Source: Vibrio sp. qd031
Lineage (GTDB): Bacteria > Pseudomonadota > Gammaproteobacteria > Enterobacterales > Vibrionaceae
Assembly (NCBI RefSeq): GCF_002100145.1
Contig: NZ_JXQD01000030.1
Location: 62,001-126,000, forward strand
Length of the DNA: 64,000 nt
Direction of reading: 5' to 3'
Shown one piece after another: positions 44,223 through 54,024 of this stretch; the stretch's first letter is position 1; each line of letters opens with the position of its first letter. The position numbers and the translations under genes are program-made. A model generated the notes under the pieces. It ran no database searches. It saw nothing but the letters and a program-made list of their open reading frames with translations, and was not told the DNA's origin.

Positions 44223-47200
44223 TTACGGCGCAGGATCGGCGTAAATGGTGCCATCACCTTCTAGTATCCACACTTCTAGGTCAGTCTCAGGCACGTGGAA
44301 CAAGTCATCACTGCTGTTTTTCTCATCCCCTTTATGCACAATGAATCCAACTTGCGCAGTGGGATCATCCAACTCAATCAATGCGTATTGGCCGAATGAG
44401 TCAACCCCACTAAACGCTATGGGTTGTGTCCATGTAGGAATGCTAGCAGGATTTACCCCATCTCCCCACACATGGAGTCCCCAGCCATCGTAATCAGCGT
44501 TTTGACGTTGATAATGTACGATAAGAGCTTGTAACTCATCGACCTTCAAGCTTGGCGCGGAGGTATCTGTCGCATTGAAGGTAACGCGATAGGCTGTAGT
44601 ACTTGCCGGTGTTGCTAGTGTTAGATTTCCCCCATTATCAACAAGTTCCTGCTGCTCACCTGGGGTTACAGCAGTGCCACCAAAGTTGATTGATGCCCAA
44701 TCGGCATCCGCCACCTTAAACTCAATGACCCCATCACCATTACCATCCGATTGCGGCCCTAATACCACATCCAGTTGATAGCGATTTTGACCGATATACT
44801 TAAGCTCGTCTTGGGTAGACCAACCGTTTAGCTCGCCACGGACAAACACCGGAACATCAAACGTCGGTAAATCCTCGCCTAAGCTTGCACCTTGCTCAAC
44901 CAGTAACTCTAAGTTGTCGCCAATAGGCGTAAACGTAAAGTCGTAGTACGCGGCAGCGGGTGCATCAAATTGGTCATTTCCAGACTCAGCGCTGGTCAAT
45001 AATACCGGCTTATCTAACTCAACCAATTCAGACGGTGCCGACAACTGACGACTCCAATCGCTATTGGCTAACTTAAATTGAGTGTTTCCAGCATCCAGTA
45101 CAATTTGATGACGATAAAGCCCATCACTCCAATAACTTAATGGAGCGTCTGCCGCCCAGCTATTGTGGTCTCCACGCAAGTACATCGCTTCCCCAAGCGG
45201 CCCAAAATCTGGACGTATCAACGGCAATAGATAATCTTGCACACCATCCCCATCTTCATCGGCAACCACCAGCACAAACTCAGTCAGTCCACCAACCTCG
45301 AGTGTGCTCACCAAATTGCTCGGGTTTGACGACATCAACAAACCATTTTCTGTCACTGGACCACCAATATTAAGCGGGCTCCAGTTACTGTCCGCAAACT
45401 TAAACTCCATGTCACCGGCAGACACATCAATGCTGACACGATAATGTCCTTGACCTAGGTACTCCATAGGATCTGCACCCCACCCATTTAGACCGCCGCG
45501 CAAGTTAACATCACTGCCAATTGGGAGATCCACCGCACTCAGTAAATCAATGCTTATCGCATGTTGAGCGCTGGAGTTGTCTTCTTTGGCCAATGCGCCT
45601 TCATGGTTAAGGAATAAATTGGCGCTAAGCTCCGCCGAATCATTTTCATCAGACAAGCTCACTACCTGATTGCGAGTAATGATTAAAGGTTTGTCCAACT
45701 CGTAGAAAGGTTCCGAGTAATCGCCAAAGACCAGTAGTTGAGTTTGATCTGACTGCAGCCATTCCAACTTAAACTGCCCCTGGTTAAGCTCGATAGGACC
45801 TTGCATACGTCCACTTTGGTTGATTGCGTACGCAATGGATCGATCATTGCCATTTTGGTAGGTAACACTTAAATCTGTAGGTACTCGAGAGTCCACCAGC
45901 GCGTTCACCCACTGCTGGGCAAAGACACCATCAGCATTACTGGTGCTCACTTCTACTTCTAATTGAGTACCATCAGCAAACTCGCTGACATCCCAAAATA
46001 GCTGATAAGGGGGGGTCATATCTGTGGCGATAGGCACCAACTCACCACCATTGGCTCGATAGGCGAAGTTAACTTGGTAGATAGGAAGTGGCGTCGAGGC
46101 AAGCGCGTCTAAATCGACCGATAGCGCGATGCTACCGCTGGCAATGTCACCATCACTTAACCCTGTGACTGACAAAGAGGATGTTGGCGAAACTTCAGCA
46201 GCGCCTTTTGCTTTTAACACCACAAAATCCAACGCGCCAACCTGAAGTTGCAGCTCTCCACTACGAACTTTGCCGGCACGTTTTCCACCGTAGACCACAT
46301 CGTATTTTTTAAATTGAGTCTCCAGAGTTAAGCTCTGAGCGTCGCTGGCGTTATTCATTGCCACTAGATAAGTTTCACCAGTTTGAGGATCGACACGGTT
46401 AATCACATAGAGGCCAGCACCTTCGGTTTCGGCGTAGCGTTCGATCTGGATCCCGGTTCGTAATACAGGATGCTCGCGATAGATTTTGGCAATCTTGCTA
46501 AGGTGTTTATAAATAGGGTGCTGCTGATCATAATTGGCATCAGCGGTCGTCGCAGACGTTCCGATGAGCTGATTGTCGTTGTAAGTATCGACTAATGATG
46601 GGTCCATATTCTCTCGAGCATCTTGATCGTTACCATCACCGGTAAAGCCCTGCTCATCGCCGTAGTAAACCACGGGTACGCCGCGTAAAAAGTACATCAT
46701 TGAGTGAGCTAATTTGGTTTTTTCCAAGTTCTCGGCGGTATCCTCGCCACCCAAGAAAAATCCAAAGCGTCCCATATCGTGGTTACCCACGAAATTCATT
46801 AAACGACTCGCGTCGCTGTCCGCATCGTTGTAATAGTCATCTGCGATAAACAAATCACGTAGTGCAACGGGGGACTGCTGATCCGCAACCACCGATCGCA
46901 TAGCGCCTTGAAATCCGAAATCGAGCACTGAGGGCAGTTGACCAACAGTCGTAAACTTGCTTAAATTTTGTGGATTGGCGTCGTACACTTCGCCAAACAT
47001 AAAGAATTGTGGAATGCCTTCTTGCTGTGCATGCGCTTCAATCGCGGGCGCAAACTCCTGCCAAAACTCAATGTTTACGTGTTTTACGGTATCGATTCTA
47101 AAACCGTCTGGTTTAAATTCAGACACAATGTTTTTAAAAATATCGATCATACCTGCGACCACTTCAGGGTCATCGGTGTTGATATCGTCTAATCCAACAA

Positions 47201-47927
47201 AGTCGCCATAGACCGAGTTTTCACCCGAGAATGTGCTGTCACCTTGATTATGGTAGTACTTAGGATCGTTCAACCATTCTGGCACTTTGTCGTACTCTTC
47301 TCCTGCGGGAATAAACGGCGTGTAGGTATCACCGGCCGCGACTTGCTCAAGCGACTTATATTCACAAGTGGTTAAGCCCTCCTGAAAACGACCATCGACA
47401 TCGTGACACTCTTCGTATTTGATAACGTCAGCAGTGTGGTTGGTAATGATGTCAAAGAAGACTTTGATGTTTCTGTCGTGAGCGTCATCAATCAGCGCTT
47501 GAAGATCATCGTTACTCCCCAAATGTGGGTCTATTTGCGTAAAATCGAGTGTCCAGTATCCGTGATACGCCGAGCTTTCTCCTTGTACCGCTTTGTTCTT
47601 AAGAATCGGGGTCATCCATATTGCCGTCACCCCCATGTCTTCTAAGTAGTCAAGCTTAGCTCGCAGTCCTTGCATATCCCCACCGTGGTACCAAGCTTTA
47701 TGCGTAGGGTCAAAGCCGTGGTCCTCGCGACCACCACCAATATAGCCCTGGTCGTTATCGGTATCACCGTTGTGGAATCTATCGGGCATCACAAAGTAAA
47801 AAACGTCATCTTTAACGTCTCTATCTAAATAATGATCAAGTTGACTATCTGGCTTACAAGCACTCAAGCCTAGCGCTAGGGTGATCGCTGCTGCTACCCC
47901 TGTCCAAGCCGCCTTTGGTTTTGACAT
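44223..47927 (-). CDS. GH13 alpha-amylase-type lipoprotein with modular starch-binding tail
   Basis: A surface or periplasmic starch-degrading enzyme of 1234 residues. The start at 47927 is chosen because GGAGGAC ends 7 bases upstream; an ATG 7 codons earlier lies at the ribosome site. The lipobox LSAC gives Cys24. The catalytic GH13 domain (about 35-560) carries Asp279 in GFRIDTVKH (nucleophile), Glu313 in FMFGEVYD (acid/base) and Asp384 in GNHDMGRF. After it come an Ig-like domain and three related modules of roughly 90-110 residues (keys LRGGLNGWGADP, YLRGDHNSWAAD, VRGELNGWST). The last about 110 residues look like a CBM41/PUD starch-binding domain (DGWGLHVWGDG, VGFIVHKGDEKN). I infer it feeds maltodextrins to the mal system. 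Confidence 0.88.
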   Translation of the reverse strand: MSKPKAAWTGVAAAITLALGLSACKPDSQLDHYLDRDVKDDVFYFVMPDRFHNGDTDNDQGYIGGGREDHGFDPTHKAWYHGGDMQGLRAKLDYLEDMGVTAIWMTPILKNKAVQGESSAYHGYWTLDFTQIDPHLGSNDDLQALIDDAHDRNIKVFFDIITNHTADVIKYEECHDVDGRFQEGLTTCEYKSLEQVAAGDTYTPFIPAGEEYDKVPEWLNDPKYYHNQGDSTFSGENSVYGDFVGLDDINTDDPEVVAGMIDIFKNIVSEFKPDGFRIDTVKHVNIEFWQEFAPAIEAHAQQEGIPQFFMFGEVYDANPQNLSKFTTVGQLPSVLDFGFQGAMRSVVADQQSPVALRDLFIADDYYNDADSDASRLMNFVGNHDMGRFGFFLGGEDTAENLEKTKLAHSMMYFLRGVPVVYYGDEQGFTGDGNDQDARENMDPSLVDTYNDNQLIGTSATTADANYDQQHPIYKHLSKIAKIYREHPVLRTGIQIERYAETEGAGLYVINRVDPQTGETYLVAMNNASDAQSLTLETQFKKYDVVYGGKRAGKVRSGELQLQVGALDFVVLKAKGAAEVSPTSSLSVTGLSDGDIASGSIALSVDLDALASTPLPIYQVNFAYRANGGELVPIATDMTPPYQLFWDVSEFADGTQLEVEVSTSNADGVFAQQWVNALVDSRVPTDLSVTYQNGNDRSIAYAINQSGRMQGPIELNQGQFKLEWLQSDQTQLLVFGDYSEPFYELDKPLIITRNQVVSLSDENDSAELSANLFLNHEGALAKEDNSSAQHAISIDLLSAVDLPIGSDVNLRGGLNGWGADPMEYLGQGHYRVSIDVSAGDMEFKFADSNWSPLNIGGPVTENGLLMSSNPSNLVSTLEVGGLTEFVLVVADEDGDGVQDYLLPLIRPDFGPLGEAMYLRGDHNSWAADAPLSYWSDGLYRHQIVLDAGNTQFKLANSDWSRQLSAPSELVELDKPVLLTSAESGNDQFDAPAAAYYDFTFTPIGDNLELLVEQGASLGEDLPTFDVPVFVRGELNGWSTQDELKYIGQNRYQLDVVLGPQSDGNGDGVIEFKVADADWASINFGGTAVTPGEQQELVDNGGNLTLATPASTTAYRVTFNATDTSAPSLKVDELQALIVHYQRQNADYDGWGLHVWGDGVNPASIPTWTQPIAFSGVDSFGQYALIELDDPTAQVGFIVHKGDEKNSSDDLFHVPETDLEVWILEGDGTIYADPAP

Positions 47928-48491
47928 TTTGTTGTCCTCCATTGACATTGACGTGTATTTTTCTCACACCTCAATGTAGCAACGAAATTGACGGTTTTTT
48001 TGCAAATAAAAGGGTTAAATGCTGATTTGCTAAATAAAAAGCGGTTTCTTAGCATTTCTTTATTAAAAACATGATTTTTATAACGTTTTGTAGGGTCTAC
48101 AAAATGCGAGGTAGATACCCATTTGTACAATATTGGATTACTCTCAAGCAAAATATGCACTGTACAGAATGTGACCAGCAACTCATTCGCTTTTACCGGC
48201 TGTCGCACCAATTATTCGGCTATCACAAAGTAAGCTCTCATATATGAGAATAGTCAACCTGCTTCATAAAAAAGGCGAATTTCAATTAGCCAATTACTCC
48301 CCACGTTGGTATTGCGGAAAGGGTTTGTTTTTGAACGGTAGAAACGGATTTTGGTCACATTTTGAACAGCAAAAACTACACCTTTAACATTCCCCAATAA
48401 GACTTGGATCACACGTGCTCATACTTCATTAGCACTGTCTAAGTAGCTCACTACTTTCATTCATTGTTCAGATTGGAAAAGGAAATCAATC
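47928..48491. other. Divergent promoter region of amylase and nuclease genes
   Basis: About 560 bases. It contains a perfect 8+3+8 inverted repeat at 48086-48104, a short possible ORF (48244-48387, 47 aa, no ribosome site; not accepted) and no MalT core apart from the amylase ribosome site. The Xds-type gene has AAAAGGAAA 8 bases before its ATG. Confidence 0.45.
48086..48104. promoter_or_regulatory. 19-bp inverted repeat, possible operator
   Basis: TTTTGTAG and CTACAAAA arms around GGT are perfect. It lies about 160 bases 5' of the amylase lipoprotein gene and about 390 bases 5' of the nuclease gene. The regulator is unknown. Confidence 0.45.
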
Positions 48492-51110
48492 ATGTTCAGA
48501 AAGCCCTTATTGACCAGCAGTATCATTGCCGCGATTGCCGCGCTCCCTGCTTACGGTTCGTCACCACACTTTGTGTTTATTTCAGAGTACATAGAAGGTG
48601 GCAGTTTTAATAAATCAATTGAACTCGCAAACCCAACCGAAAGTGACATTACTCTCGACAACTATTCTTTAGCTAAGTCCGTCAATGGCGGTGGCACGTG
48701 GGATAACGTGCTAAGCCTCAATGGCTATTCCATTGCGGCGGGCGATGTTTTGGTTATTTCACACACCGATGCGAACGCGGCCATACAATCAGAAACCGAC
48801 TTAACCGATACCAGCGTCATTAGTTTTAACGGCGATGATCCTGTTGCATTGCTCGACAGCAATGGCGACGTGGTCGATGTTGTCGGCGTTATGGGCGACA
48901 TTAACTTTGGTAAAGACGTAACCTTAGTAAGATTGTCAGAGTACTTCACTCCATCAAGCACCTATGATGCAAGTCAATGGCTCCAATTAGGTAAGGACAT
49001 CAGTAATGATTTGGGCAAGTTAGGCGCAGCCACTGCACCGACGGCCTTTAATTGCCTGGACAATGATTTAGAGCCTGTATTTACCGATATCCAAACATTG
49101 CAAGGGGATGGTTTCAGTTCTCCCTACGTCGATGGCTACCCCTACGAGTCGTCACAAGAGTTTTACGTTAAAGGTGTCGTATCGGCAGTTACCAGTGGGC
49201 TCACTAAAGGGTTTTATTTACACGCCTTAGTCGACGACAATGATCCAAATACCTCAGAAGGTCTGTTTGTCTCAACCCAAGCGAATGTCAGCGAACTGAG
49301 CCCCGGTGACGTTGTGTGCGCCTATGGCAAAGTACAGGAATACTACGACCTTACGCAGCTAAAAATTGATGACGACAAATGGGTCACATTAGACCGCCAA
49401 GAAGCGCCGCAAGCTATTGCGATCTCAGTGCTCGATACCGATCAAAGCTTTGAGCAAACCTTAGAACGCTATGAAGGTATGTTGGTCGAACTCGATCAAA
49501 CTTTGGACATGCGTGTCTCTCGCACCTTTGGCTTCGATTACGCCGCCTATCGCAACAACATGGTCGTGGCCCACGAGCGCGTCAATATGCAGCCTAATCA
49601 GCTACACCCTGCTGGATCGCTAGAAGCAAACCTAGTACAAGCTGAAAATGATGATCGCCGATTGTTTATTGAGTCTGACACCAAAGCACCCAACGGCGTG
49701 ATCCCTTATTATCCCGATTTCGGCCTGTACGATGATGATGGGGATGGTTCTGCCGATGATTATATTCGTATAGACGACACCCTCACTGGAGCTCAAGGCG
49801 TGATCACCTACAGTTACAACGATTACCGTCTAATTGTCACCAATACACTGTCGAAGGATAATTTTGTTCATAATCAGCCTCGCTTAGATGAGCCAGATGT
49901 GGCCGCAGGTGATTTGCGTATTGCGACCTTTAATGTCCTAAACTATTTCAACTCTCCATTTGGTGGAAATGACAATCAGTTTGGCAGTAATCGAGGTGCT
50001 TACAGTGATGACGAGTTTGCACTGCAACAGCATAAAATCGTTCAAGCTCTAAAAGGCCTAGATGGCGACATTGTTGGTCTAATGGAGATTGAAAATAACG
50101 GCTTTGGAGAAGGTTCGGCTATCGAGCAACTCGTGACCGAACTCAATGCCATTATTGACGACGAAGATAATCATTATGAGTACGTAGCCGTCGACTCGAA
50201 CCTTAATGATGAATTCGATGCGCTTGACTCGGTGGGAACCGATGCGATTGCAGTCGGCGTTATTTACAAACCAAGTGCGGTAAAACTGCTTGAAACTGAC
50301 GTGATCGTCATGCCACGCCAAGATGCCCCAGCGGTGATCATTGACGGCGAAGAGGTGGAAAGTGGCAAAAATTACCAACGTGATGCACTCGCGCCCACCT
50401 TCCAAGTATTGGGTGGTAAAAAACGTATTACTGTCGCGGTCAATCACTTTAAATCGAAAGGCTCTTCGTGTTGGGAAGACGTTGCGCCCGTAGAGGAAGG
50501 TGGTCAAGCTTCACAAGATCCTGATAAACAAGGCTCGTGTGAAGCATTTCGCGTTGCAGCGGCTGTTGCCTTAGGCGAAGCTCTAAAAGGCGGCGGCTCG
50601 TATAAAGTGATACTGGGCGATCTCAACTCTTACGCAAAAGAAGACCCAATGCTTATCTTAACCGATTACACCATGGGTCAATATGGCAAAGAGATTCGAG
50701 CTGCAAGAAACACCTACATTGGCGATGAGCCTCAGTTTGGTGACGAGGGGGCAGTGATTGACCACCATTACGGTTACATCAATGCGGTTGAAATGATGCA
50801 ACCCGAAAGTTGGAGCTACTCGTACAACGACGAAGTGGGTGCTTTGGACCATATTTTGGTCAGCAAATCTCTTAAAAATCGAGTCGTTGATGCCGCTGAA
50901 TGGCACATCAATGGTGCGGAATCGAGTCTGTTTGCATACAGCGGTCAATACACTGGAGACTTACCTAAATACTCAGATATTTACCGCTCTTCGGACCACG
51001 ATCCTGCCGTTGTCGAGCTGCAAATTTATAAACGTGGCGCATCAATGGGATGGGGAGTGATCTTTGGTCTTATCGCGTTGATAGGATTGCGAAGACGTAA
51101 CCTCGCTTAA
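48492..51110 (+). CDS. ExeM/NucH-type extracellular endonuclease (Xds-like)
   Basis: A secreted nuclease of 872 residues that degrades extracellular DNA, giving nutrients, phosphate and biofilm release by family knowledge. It has a signal peptide (ending PAYGSS), an N-terminal lamin-tail-type domain (about 25-170), a middle OB-like region (about 200-430) and a C-terminal endonuclease/exonuclease/phosphatase domain (from ATFNVLNYF through GLMEIENNG, VAVNHFKSKGS, GDLNSYAK to SDHDPAVV). The last 24 residues, with a glycine-containing start, hydrophobic segment and GLRRRN tail, resemble GlyGly-CTERM sorting. A terminator follows. Confidence 0.9.
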   Translation: MFRKPLLTSSIIAAIAALPAYGSSPHFVFISEYIEGGSFNKSIELANPTESDITLDNYSLAKSVNGGGTWDNVLSLNGYSIAAGDVLVISHTDANAAIQSETDLTDTSVISFNGDDPVALLDSNGDVVDVVGVMGDINFGKDVTLVRLSEYFTPSSTYDASQWLQLGKDISNDLGKLGAATAPTAFNCLDNDLEPVFTDIQTLQGDGFSSPYVDGYPYESSQEFYVKGVVSAVTSGLTKGFYLHALVDDNDPNTSEGLFVSTQANVSELSPGDVVCAYGKVQEYYDLTQLKIDDDKWVTLDRQEAPQAIAISVLDTDQSFEQTLERYEGMLVELDQTLDMRVSRTFGFDYAAYRNNMVVAHERVNMQPNQLHPAGSLEANLVQAENDDRRLFIESDTKAPNGVIPYYPDFGLYDDDGDGSADDYIRIDDTLTGAQGVITYSYNDYRLIVTNTLSKDNFVHNQPRLDEPDVAAGDLRIATFNVLNYFNSPFGGNDNQFGSNRGAYSDDEFALQQHKIVQALKGLDGDIVGLMEIENNGFGEGSAIEQLVTELNAIIDDEDNHYEYVAVDSNLNDEFDALDSVGTDAIAVGVIYKPSAVKLLETDVIVMPRQDAPAVIIDGEEVESGKNYQRDALAPTFQVLGGKKRITVAVNHFKSKGSSCWEDVAPVEEGGQASQDPDKQGSCEAFRVAAAVALGEALKGGGSYKVILGDLNSYAKEDPMLILTDYTMGQYGKEIRAARNTYIGDEPQFGDEGAVIDHHYGYINAVEMMQPESWSYSYNDEVGALDHILVSKSLKNRVVDAAEWHINGAESSLFAYSGQYTGDLPKYSDIYRSSDHDPAVVELQIYKRGASMGWGVIFGLIALIGLRRRNLA

Positions 51111-51138
51111 CCAATAGCGCTGCAGCCCAAAAGTCAAT

Positions 51139-51167
51139 AAGGTCCCTAAACGCTAGGGACCTTTTTA
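51139..51167 (+). terminator. Terminator of the nuclease gene
   Basis: AAGGTCCCTA (51139-51148) pairs with TAGGGACCTT (51154-51163), followed by T-rich sequence. Confidence 0.9.
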
Positions 51168-51303
51168 CTTTCTAATCCATTTATTTTCTAATCCATTATG
51201 GTAATACCGTCTTCCTTTAACAGATCCTCACTTAAGCAAGTTGACAGTATCAATTAATTTTTGTGACAATGATCGAGTTTTAGTCCACTACGCAGCAAAT
51301 ATA

Positions 51304-52056
51304 ATGAAAAAAACACTGACTCTATTGGCGATGATACCGCTATCCAGCCTAGCGCAAGCGGCAGAAGCCAAGGAAGACAATCAAAAGTTGGCGGATGACC
51401 CAACCCGTGTTACGACACAAATGGGTGTATCATACTCAGATAACTACCAAGGCAATAACGACAAATGGACGTTTTCTGGTTCATTGGCGTTTGATCCAGT
51501 ACGAAAAATCAATGTCTCACTTAACGAAGATGCCTCACAGTGGCGTGTCGGTGGCTCTTGGTTATTCGACGTAGGGATAGTCAATTTTAATTTTGGAAAG
51601 AATGAATTTGCCGACGGCACAACACAGACCAATTATAGCGTTGGGACATTTATGCCGTTGTCTTACTTTGGATTTGCCCCTGGTGGCTTCCAAATATTCC
51701 CTATGGCCGGTTATACCTACAACGACGCAAAAGTTGTGTGTGATAGCTCTGACACCAGCGGCGAATGTTTTAACTCTAGCACCTCGCAAGACAATCCAAT
51801 CGTAATGATCCCACAAACCAGTCACTCCGGATACCTTGGTGCGGTTGCGCTTAGACCTTTAACCACGAATTTGACCTTCACCATGTTTGGTGCGGGTACA
51901 CTAGGTAGTAATGATTACAGTGGTTACTGGCTTGGTGGTGGGTTTGGTTACCAAGTTACCGACCAACATAGCCTCACCGCGTATACCTTTATTCAAGATA
52001 ACTCTTACGGTCAAGAAGAGCGCTTTAGCTTAGGCTACAAATACCAGTTTAAATAA
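51304..52056 (+). CDS. Outer-membrane beta-barrel protein, about 250 aa, unknown
   Basis: Start at 51304 gives a clear signal peptide (KKTLTLLAMIPLSSLAQA, cut before AEAKED). The mature part has repeated aromatic-glycine strands typical of a barrel (WRVGGSWLFDVG, YWLGGGFGYQV) and ends in LGYKYQFK, an outer-membrane style C-terminus. Two cysteines in CDSSDTSGEC may form a loop disulfide. No family name is recognised. The ribosome site is weak. The hairpin at 52065-52086 may be its 3' end. Confidence 0.65.
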   Translation: MKKTLTLLAMIPLSSLAQAAEAKEDNQKLADDPTRVTTQMGVSYSDNYQGNNDKWTFSGSLAFDPVRKINVSLNEDASQWRVGGSWLFDVGIVNFNFGKNEFADGTTQTNYSVGTFMPLSYFGFAPGGFQIFPMAGYTYNDAKVVCDSSDTSGECFNSSTSQDNPIVMIPQTSHSGYLGAVALRPLTTNLTFTMFGAGTLGSNDYSGYWLGGGFGYQVTDQHSLTAYTFIQDNSYGQEERFSLGYKYQFK

Positions 52057-52064
52057 GATTGTCT

Positions 52065-52086
52065 GCCCACATCCAAAGGTGTGGGC
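52065..52086 (+). terminator. Possible 3' hairpin of the barrel gene
   Basis: GCCCACA (52065-52071) and TGTGGGC (52080-52086) are perfect arms with an 8-base loop. No T-run follows, so its strength as a terminator is uncertain. Confidence 0.4.
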
Positions 52087-52173
52087 GCATCACCTTCAGC
52101 TCTAGTCGCAATCGTCTAGCCGATTCGGTATCCTAGGCGCAGACTCCCACTGCATTCTGCGCGATGTACTCTC

Positions 52174-53874
52174 ATGCCGACCCCCACTCTCGATACACTG
52201 TTTTTCCCTCTGCGCTCTGACTCTATTGAGCTGCCAAAGCGATTTACTTTCCCTTTTTATTATCAGCCACATGATATCGCGGTCTTAGCCTCTCAACACT
52301 TGCAGCAAAGACTAATAGCGAACAAAAAGTGGAACACTCTATTTGCGCTTTCTGAGAGCGGCGATTTAAGTGATACGCAACTAAGTTCGCGCGGAAAAAT
52401 GTTTGGGGTGCTAATAGTAAAAAACGCACAAGGTGAAGTGGGTTATTTGTCGGGCTTTTCTGGCAAGATTGATAACAGTAATCACCACTTAGGGTTCGTA
52501 CCTCCTGTTTACGACATGCTGGATGAAACGAGCTTTTTTGCAGAGGAGATGAACACGCTTAACGCATTGCACGCCAAGCTAAACAAGCTGGAAGCCGACC
52601 CTACACTGCCAGATCTGCTTTCTAAGCTATCCACTATCGAGCAGCAAGCCAAAAGCGAGATTTCTACTTTACAAGCAAACATGGTGATCAGTCGCGCGGA
52701 GCGTAAGCAGCAGCGTCGCCTCGCTGAAACGTCTCAACAGCCGCAAGCCATTGAGGAACTTAATCAGCAGTTGGCGCAGCAAAGCATTGTAGAAAAAAGA
52801 GCGCTGGCGACACTAAAAGCGGATTGGAAGCAAAAGACAGAGCACATTCAGTCTCAAGTGAATGAGTGTCAGCAAAACTTGGAACACGCTCGGCAAGCTA
52901 GAGCCGAGCAGTCACATCGACTGCAGCATAAACTCTTTGCTCAATATTCGTTTCTTAATGCGCAGGGTGAATGCAAAGATTTAAACCAAATCTTTGCCAA
53001 TACCGCCTATAAAGTGCCGCCCGCAGGAGCTGGCGAGTGCGCTGCACCTAAACTCCTACAATACGCTTATGCGCAGGGCTTAACGCCAATTGCCATGGCC
53101 GAATTTTGGTGGGGACACTCGCCTAAATCTGAAATTCGCCACCACAAGCAAGTGTACCCGTCATGCATGAGTAAGTGTCATCCAATTCTGGGGCACATGT
53201 TACTAGGCCTAGAGGTTGACCCAGATCCATTGGAAGAAAATCCAGCGCAGCATAAATCCATCGAAGTGATCCATCAGGATGAGCATTTTATCGTGATCCA
53301 TAAACCCGATGGGTTGCTATCGGTACCGGGGAGAAAAATCACCGACAGCGCCAAAACACGCGTTGAAGCATTGTGTCCAAATGCCGATACAGTGTTTGTG
53401 CTGCATAGACTCGACATGGCAACGTCGGGACTGCTGGTATTTGCACTTTCGCAACGCGCTAACAAACACCTGCAGAAACAGTTCATTACCCGAGAAGTCA
53501 AAAAGCGGTATGTCGCGTTATTGCAAGGTGAGCTAGCAGAACAAAATGGTCAAATCGACTTGCCGCTGTGTGCTGATCCTTATGATTTGCCACGCCAAAT
53601 GGTCAGTAGCCAAGACGGCAAGCCAGCATTGACTCATTTTTCAGTGCTGGAGCACGTCGATACCTATGTCAAAGTCGCGCTCGAACCTCACACAGGACGT
53701 ACTCATCAGTTACGTGTTCATTGCGCCCACAAAGAGGGATTGAATGCTCCGATCGTTGGCGATGCACTGTATGGACAAAAAAGTGATCGCCTATATTTGC
53801 ACGCAGAGCAGCTGGCGTTTACCCATCCCATCACTCAGGAGTGGATGAACTTTTGTCGAGAAGCGGACTTTTAA
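52174..53874 (+). CDS. RluA-family pseudouridine synthase with long N-terminal coiled-coil extension
   Basis: RNA-modifying enzyme of 566 residues that isomerises uridine. The catalytic RluA domain lies at about 362-560; Asp414 is the nucleophile in HRLDMATSG, with KRYVALLQG, GRTHQLRVH and PIVGDALYG after it. The N-terminal 360 residues are unusual: a domain (about 1-120) with DLSDTQLSSRGKMFGVLIV, a coiled coil (about 125-255) and a Cys/His segment (ECAAPKLLQYAYA, YPSCMSKCHPILGHM). No such extension exists in E. coli RluA. Target RNA is unknown. Confidence 0.85.
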   Translation: MPTPTLDTLFFPLRSDSIELPKRFTFPFYYQPHDIAVLASQHLQQRLIANKKWNTLFALSESGDLSDTQLSSRGKMFGVLIVKNAQGEVGYLSGFSGKIDNSNHHLGFVPPVYDMLDETSFFAEEMNTLNALHAKLNKLEADPTLPDLLSKLSTIEQQAKSEISTLQANMVISRAERKQQRRLAETSQQPQAIEELNQQLAQQSIVEKRALATLKADWKQKTEHIQSQVNECQQNLEHARQARAEQSHRLQHKLFAQYSFLNAQGECKDLNQIFANTAYKVPPAGAGECAAPKLLQYAYAQGLTPIAMAEFWWGHSPKSEIRHHKQVYPSCMSKCHPILGHMLLGLEVDPDPLEENPAQHKSIEVIHQDEHFIVIHKPDGLLSVPGRKITDSAKTRVEALCPNADTVFVLHRLDMATSGLLVFALSQRANKHLQKQFITREVKKRYVALLQGELAEQNGQIDLPLCADPYDLPRQMVSSQDGKPALTHFSVLEHVDTYVKVALEPHTGRTHQLRVHCAHKEGLNAPIVGDALYGQKSDRLYLHAEQLAFTHPITQEWMNFCREADF

Positions 53875-53962
53875 ACTAACCCATTGGGCCAAGATTCTTA
53901 ATCGTAAAGAAGTGAGCGTTATTGTAGTGCCGACAGCATAGAAAGTTTTTAGTGCAATTCAC

Positions 53963-53994
53963 TTGACCTGGGAGCTACTCCAAGGTTTTATGCT
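53963..53994 (+). promoter_or_regulatory. MerR-type promoter with operator dyad
   Basis: -35 TTGACC (53963-53968) and -10 TTATGC/TATGCT (53988-53994) are separated by 19-20 bases, the stretched spacing that MerR proteins correct. The dyad ACCTGGGAG-CTA-CTCCAAGGT (53966-53986) is nearly perfect. It drives the merR-copA pair. Confidence 0.7.
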
Positions 53995-54024
53995 TAGGTC
54001 ATGATGTAACAGTGGATTGCCATT

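Noticed and set aside
48244..48387. 47-residue ORF between the amylase and nuclease genes
   Set aside because: No ribosome site and composition like the surrounding noncoding DNA.
51169..51198. Direct repeat TTTCTAATCCATT
   Set aside because: Two short copies in a 3' noncoding region; too small to infer a function.
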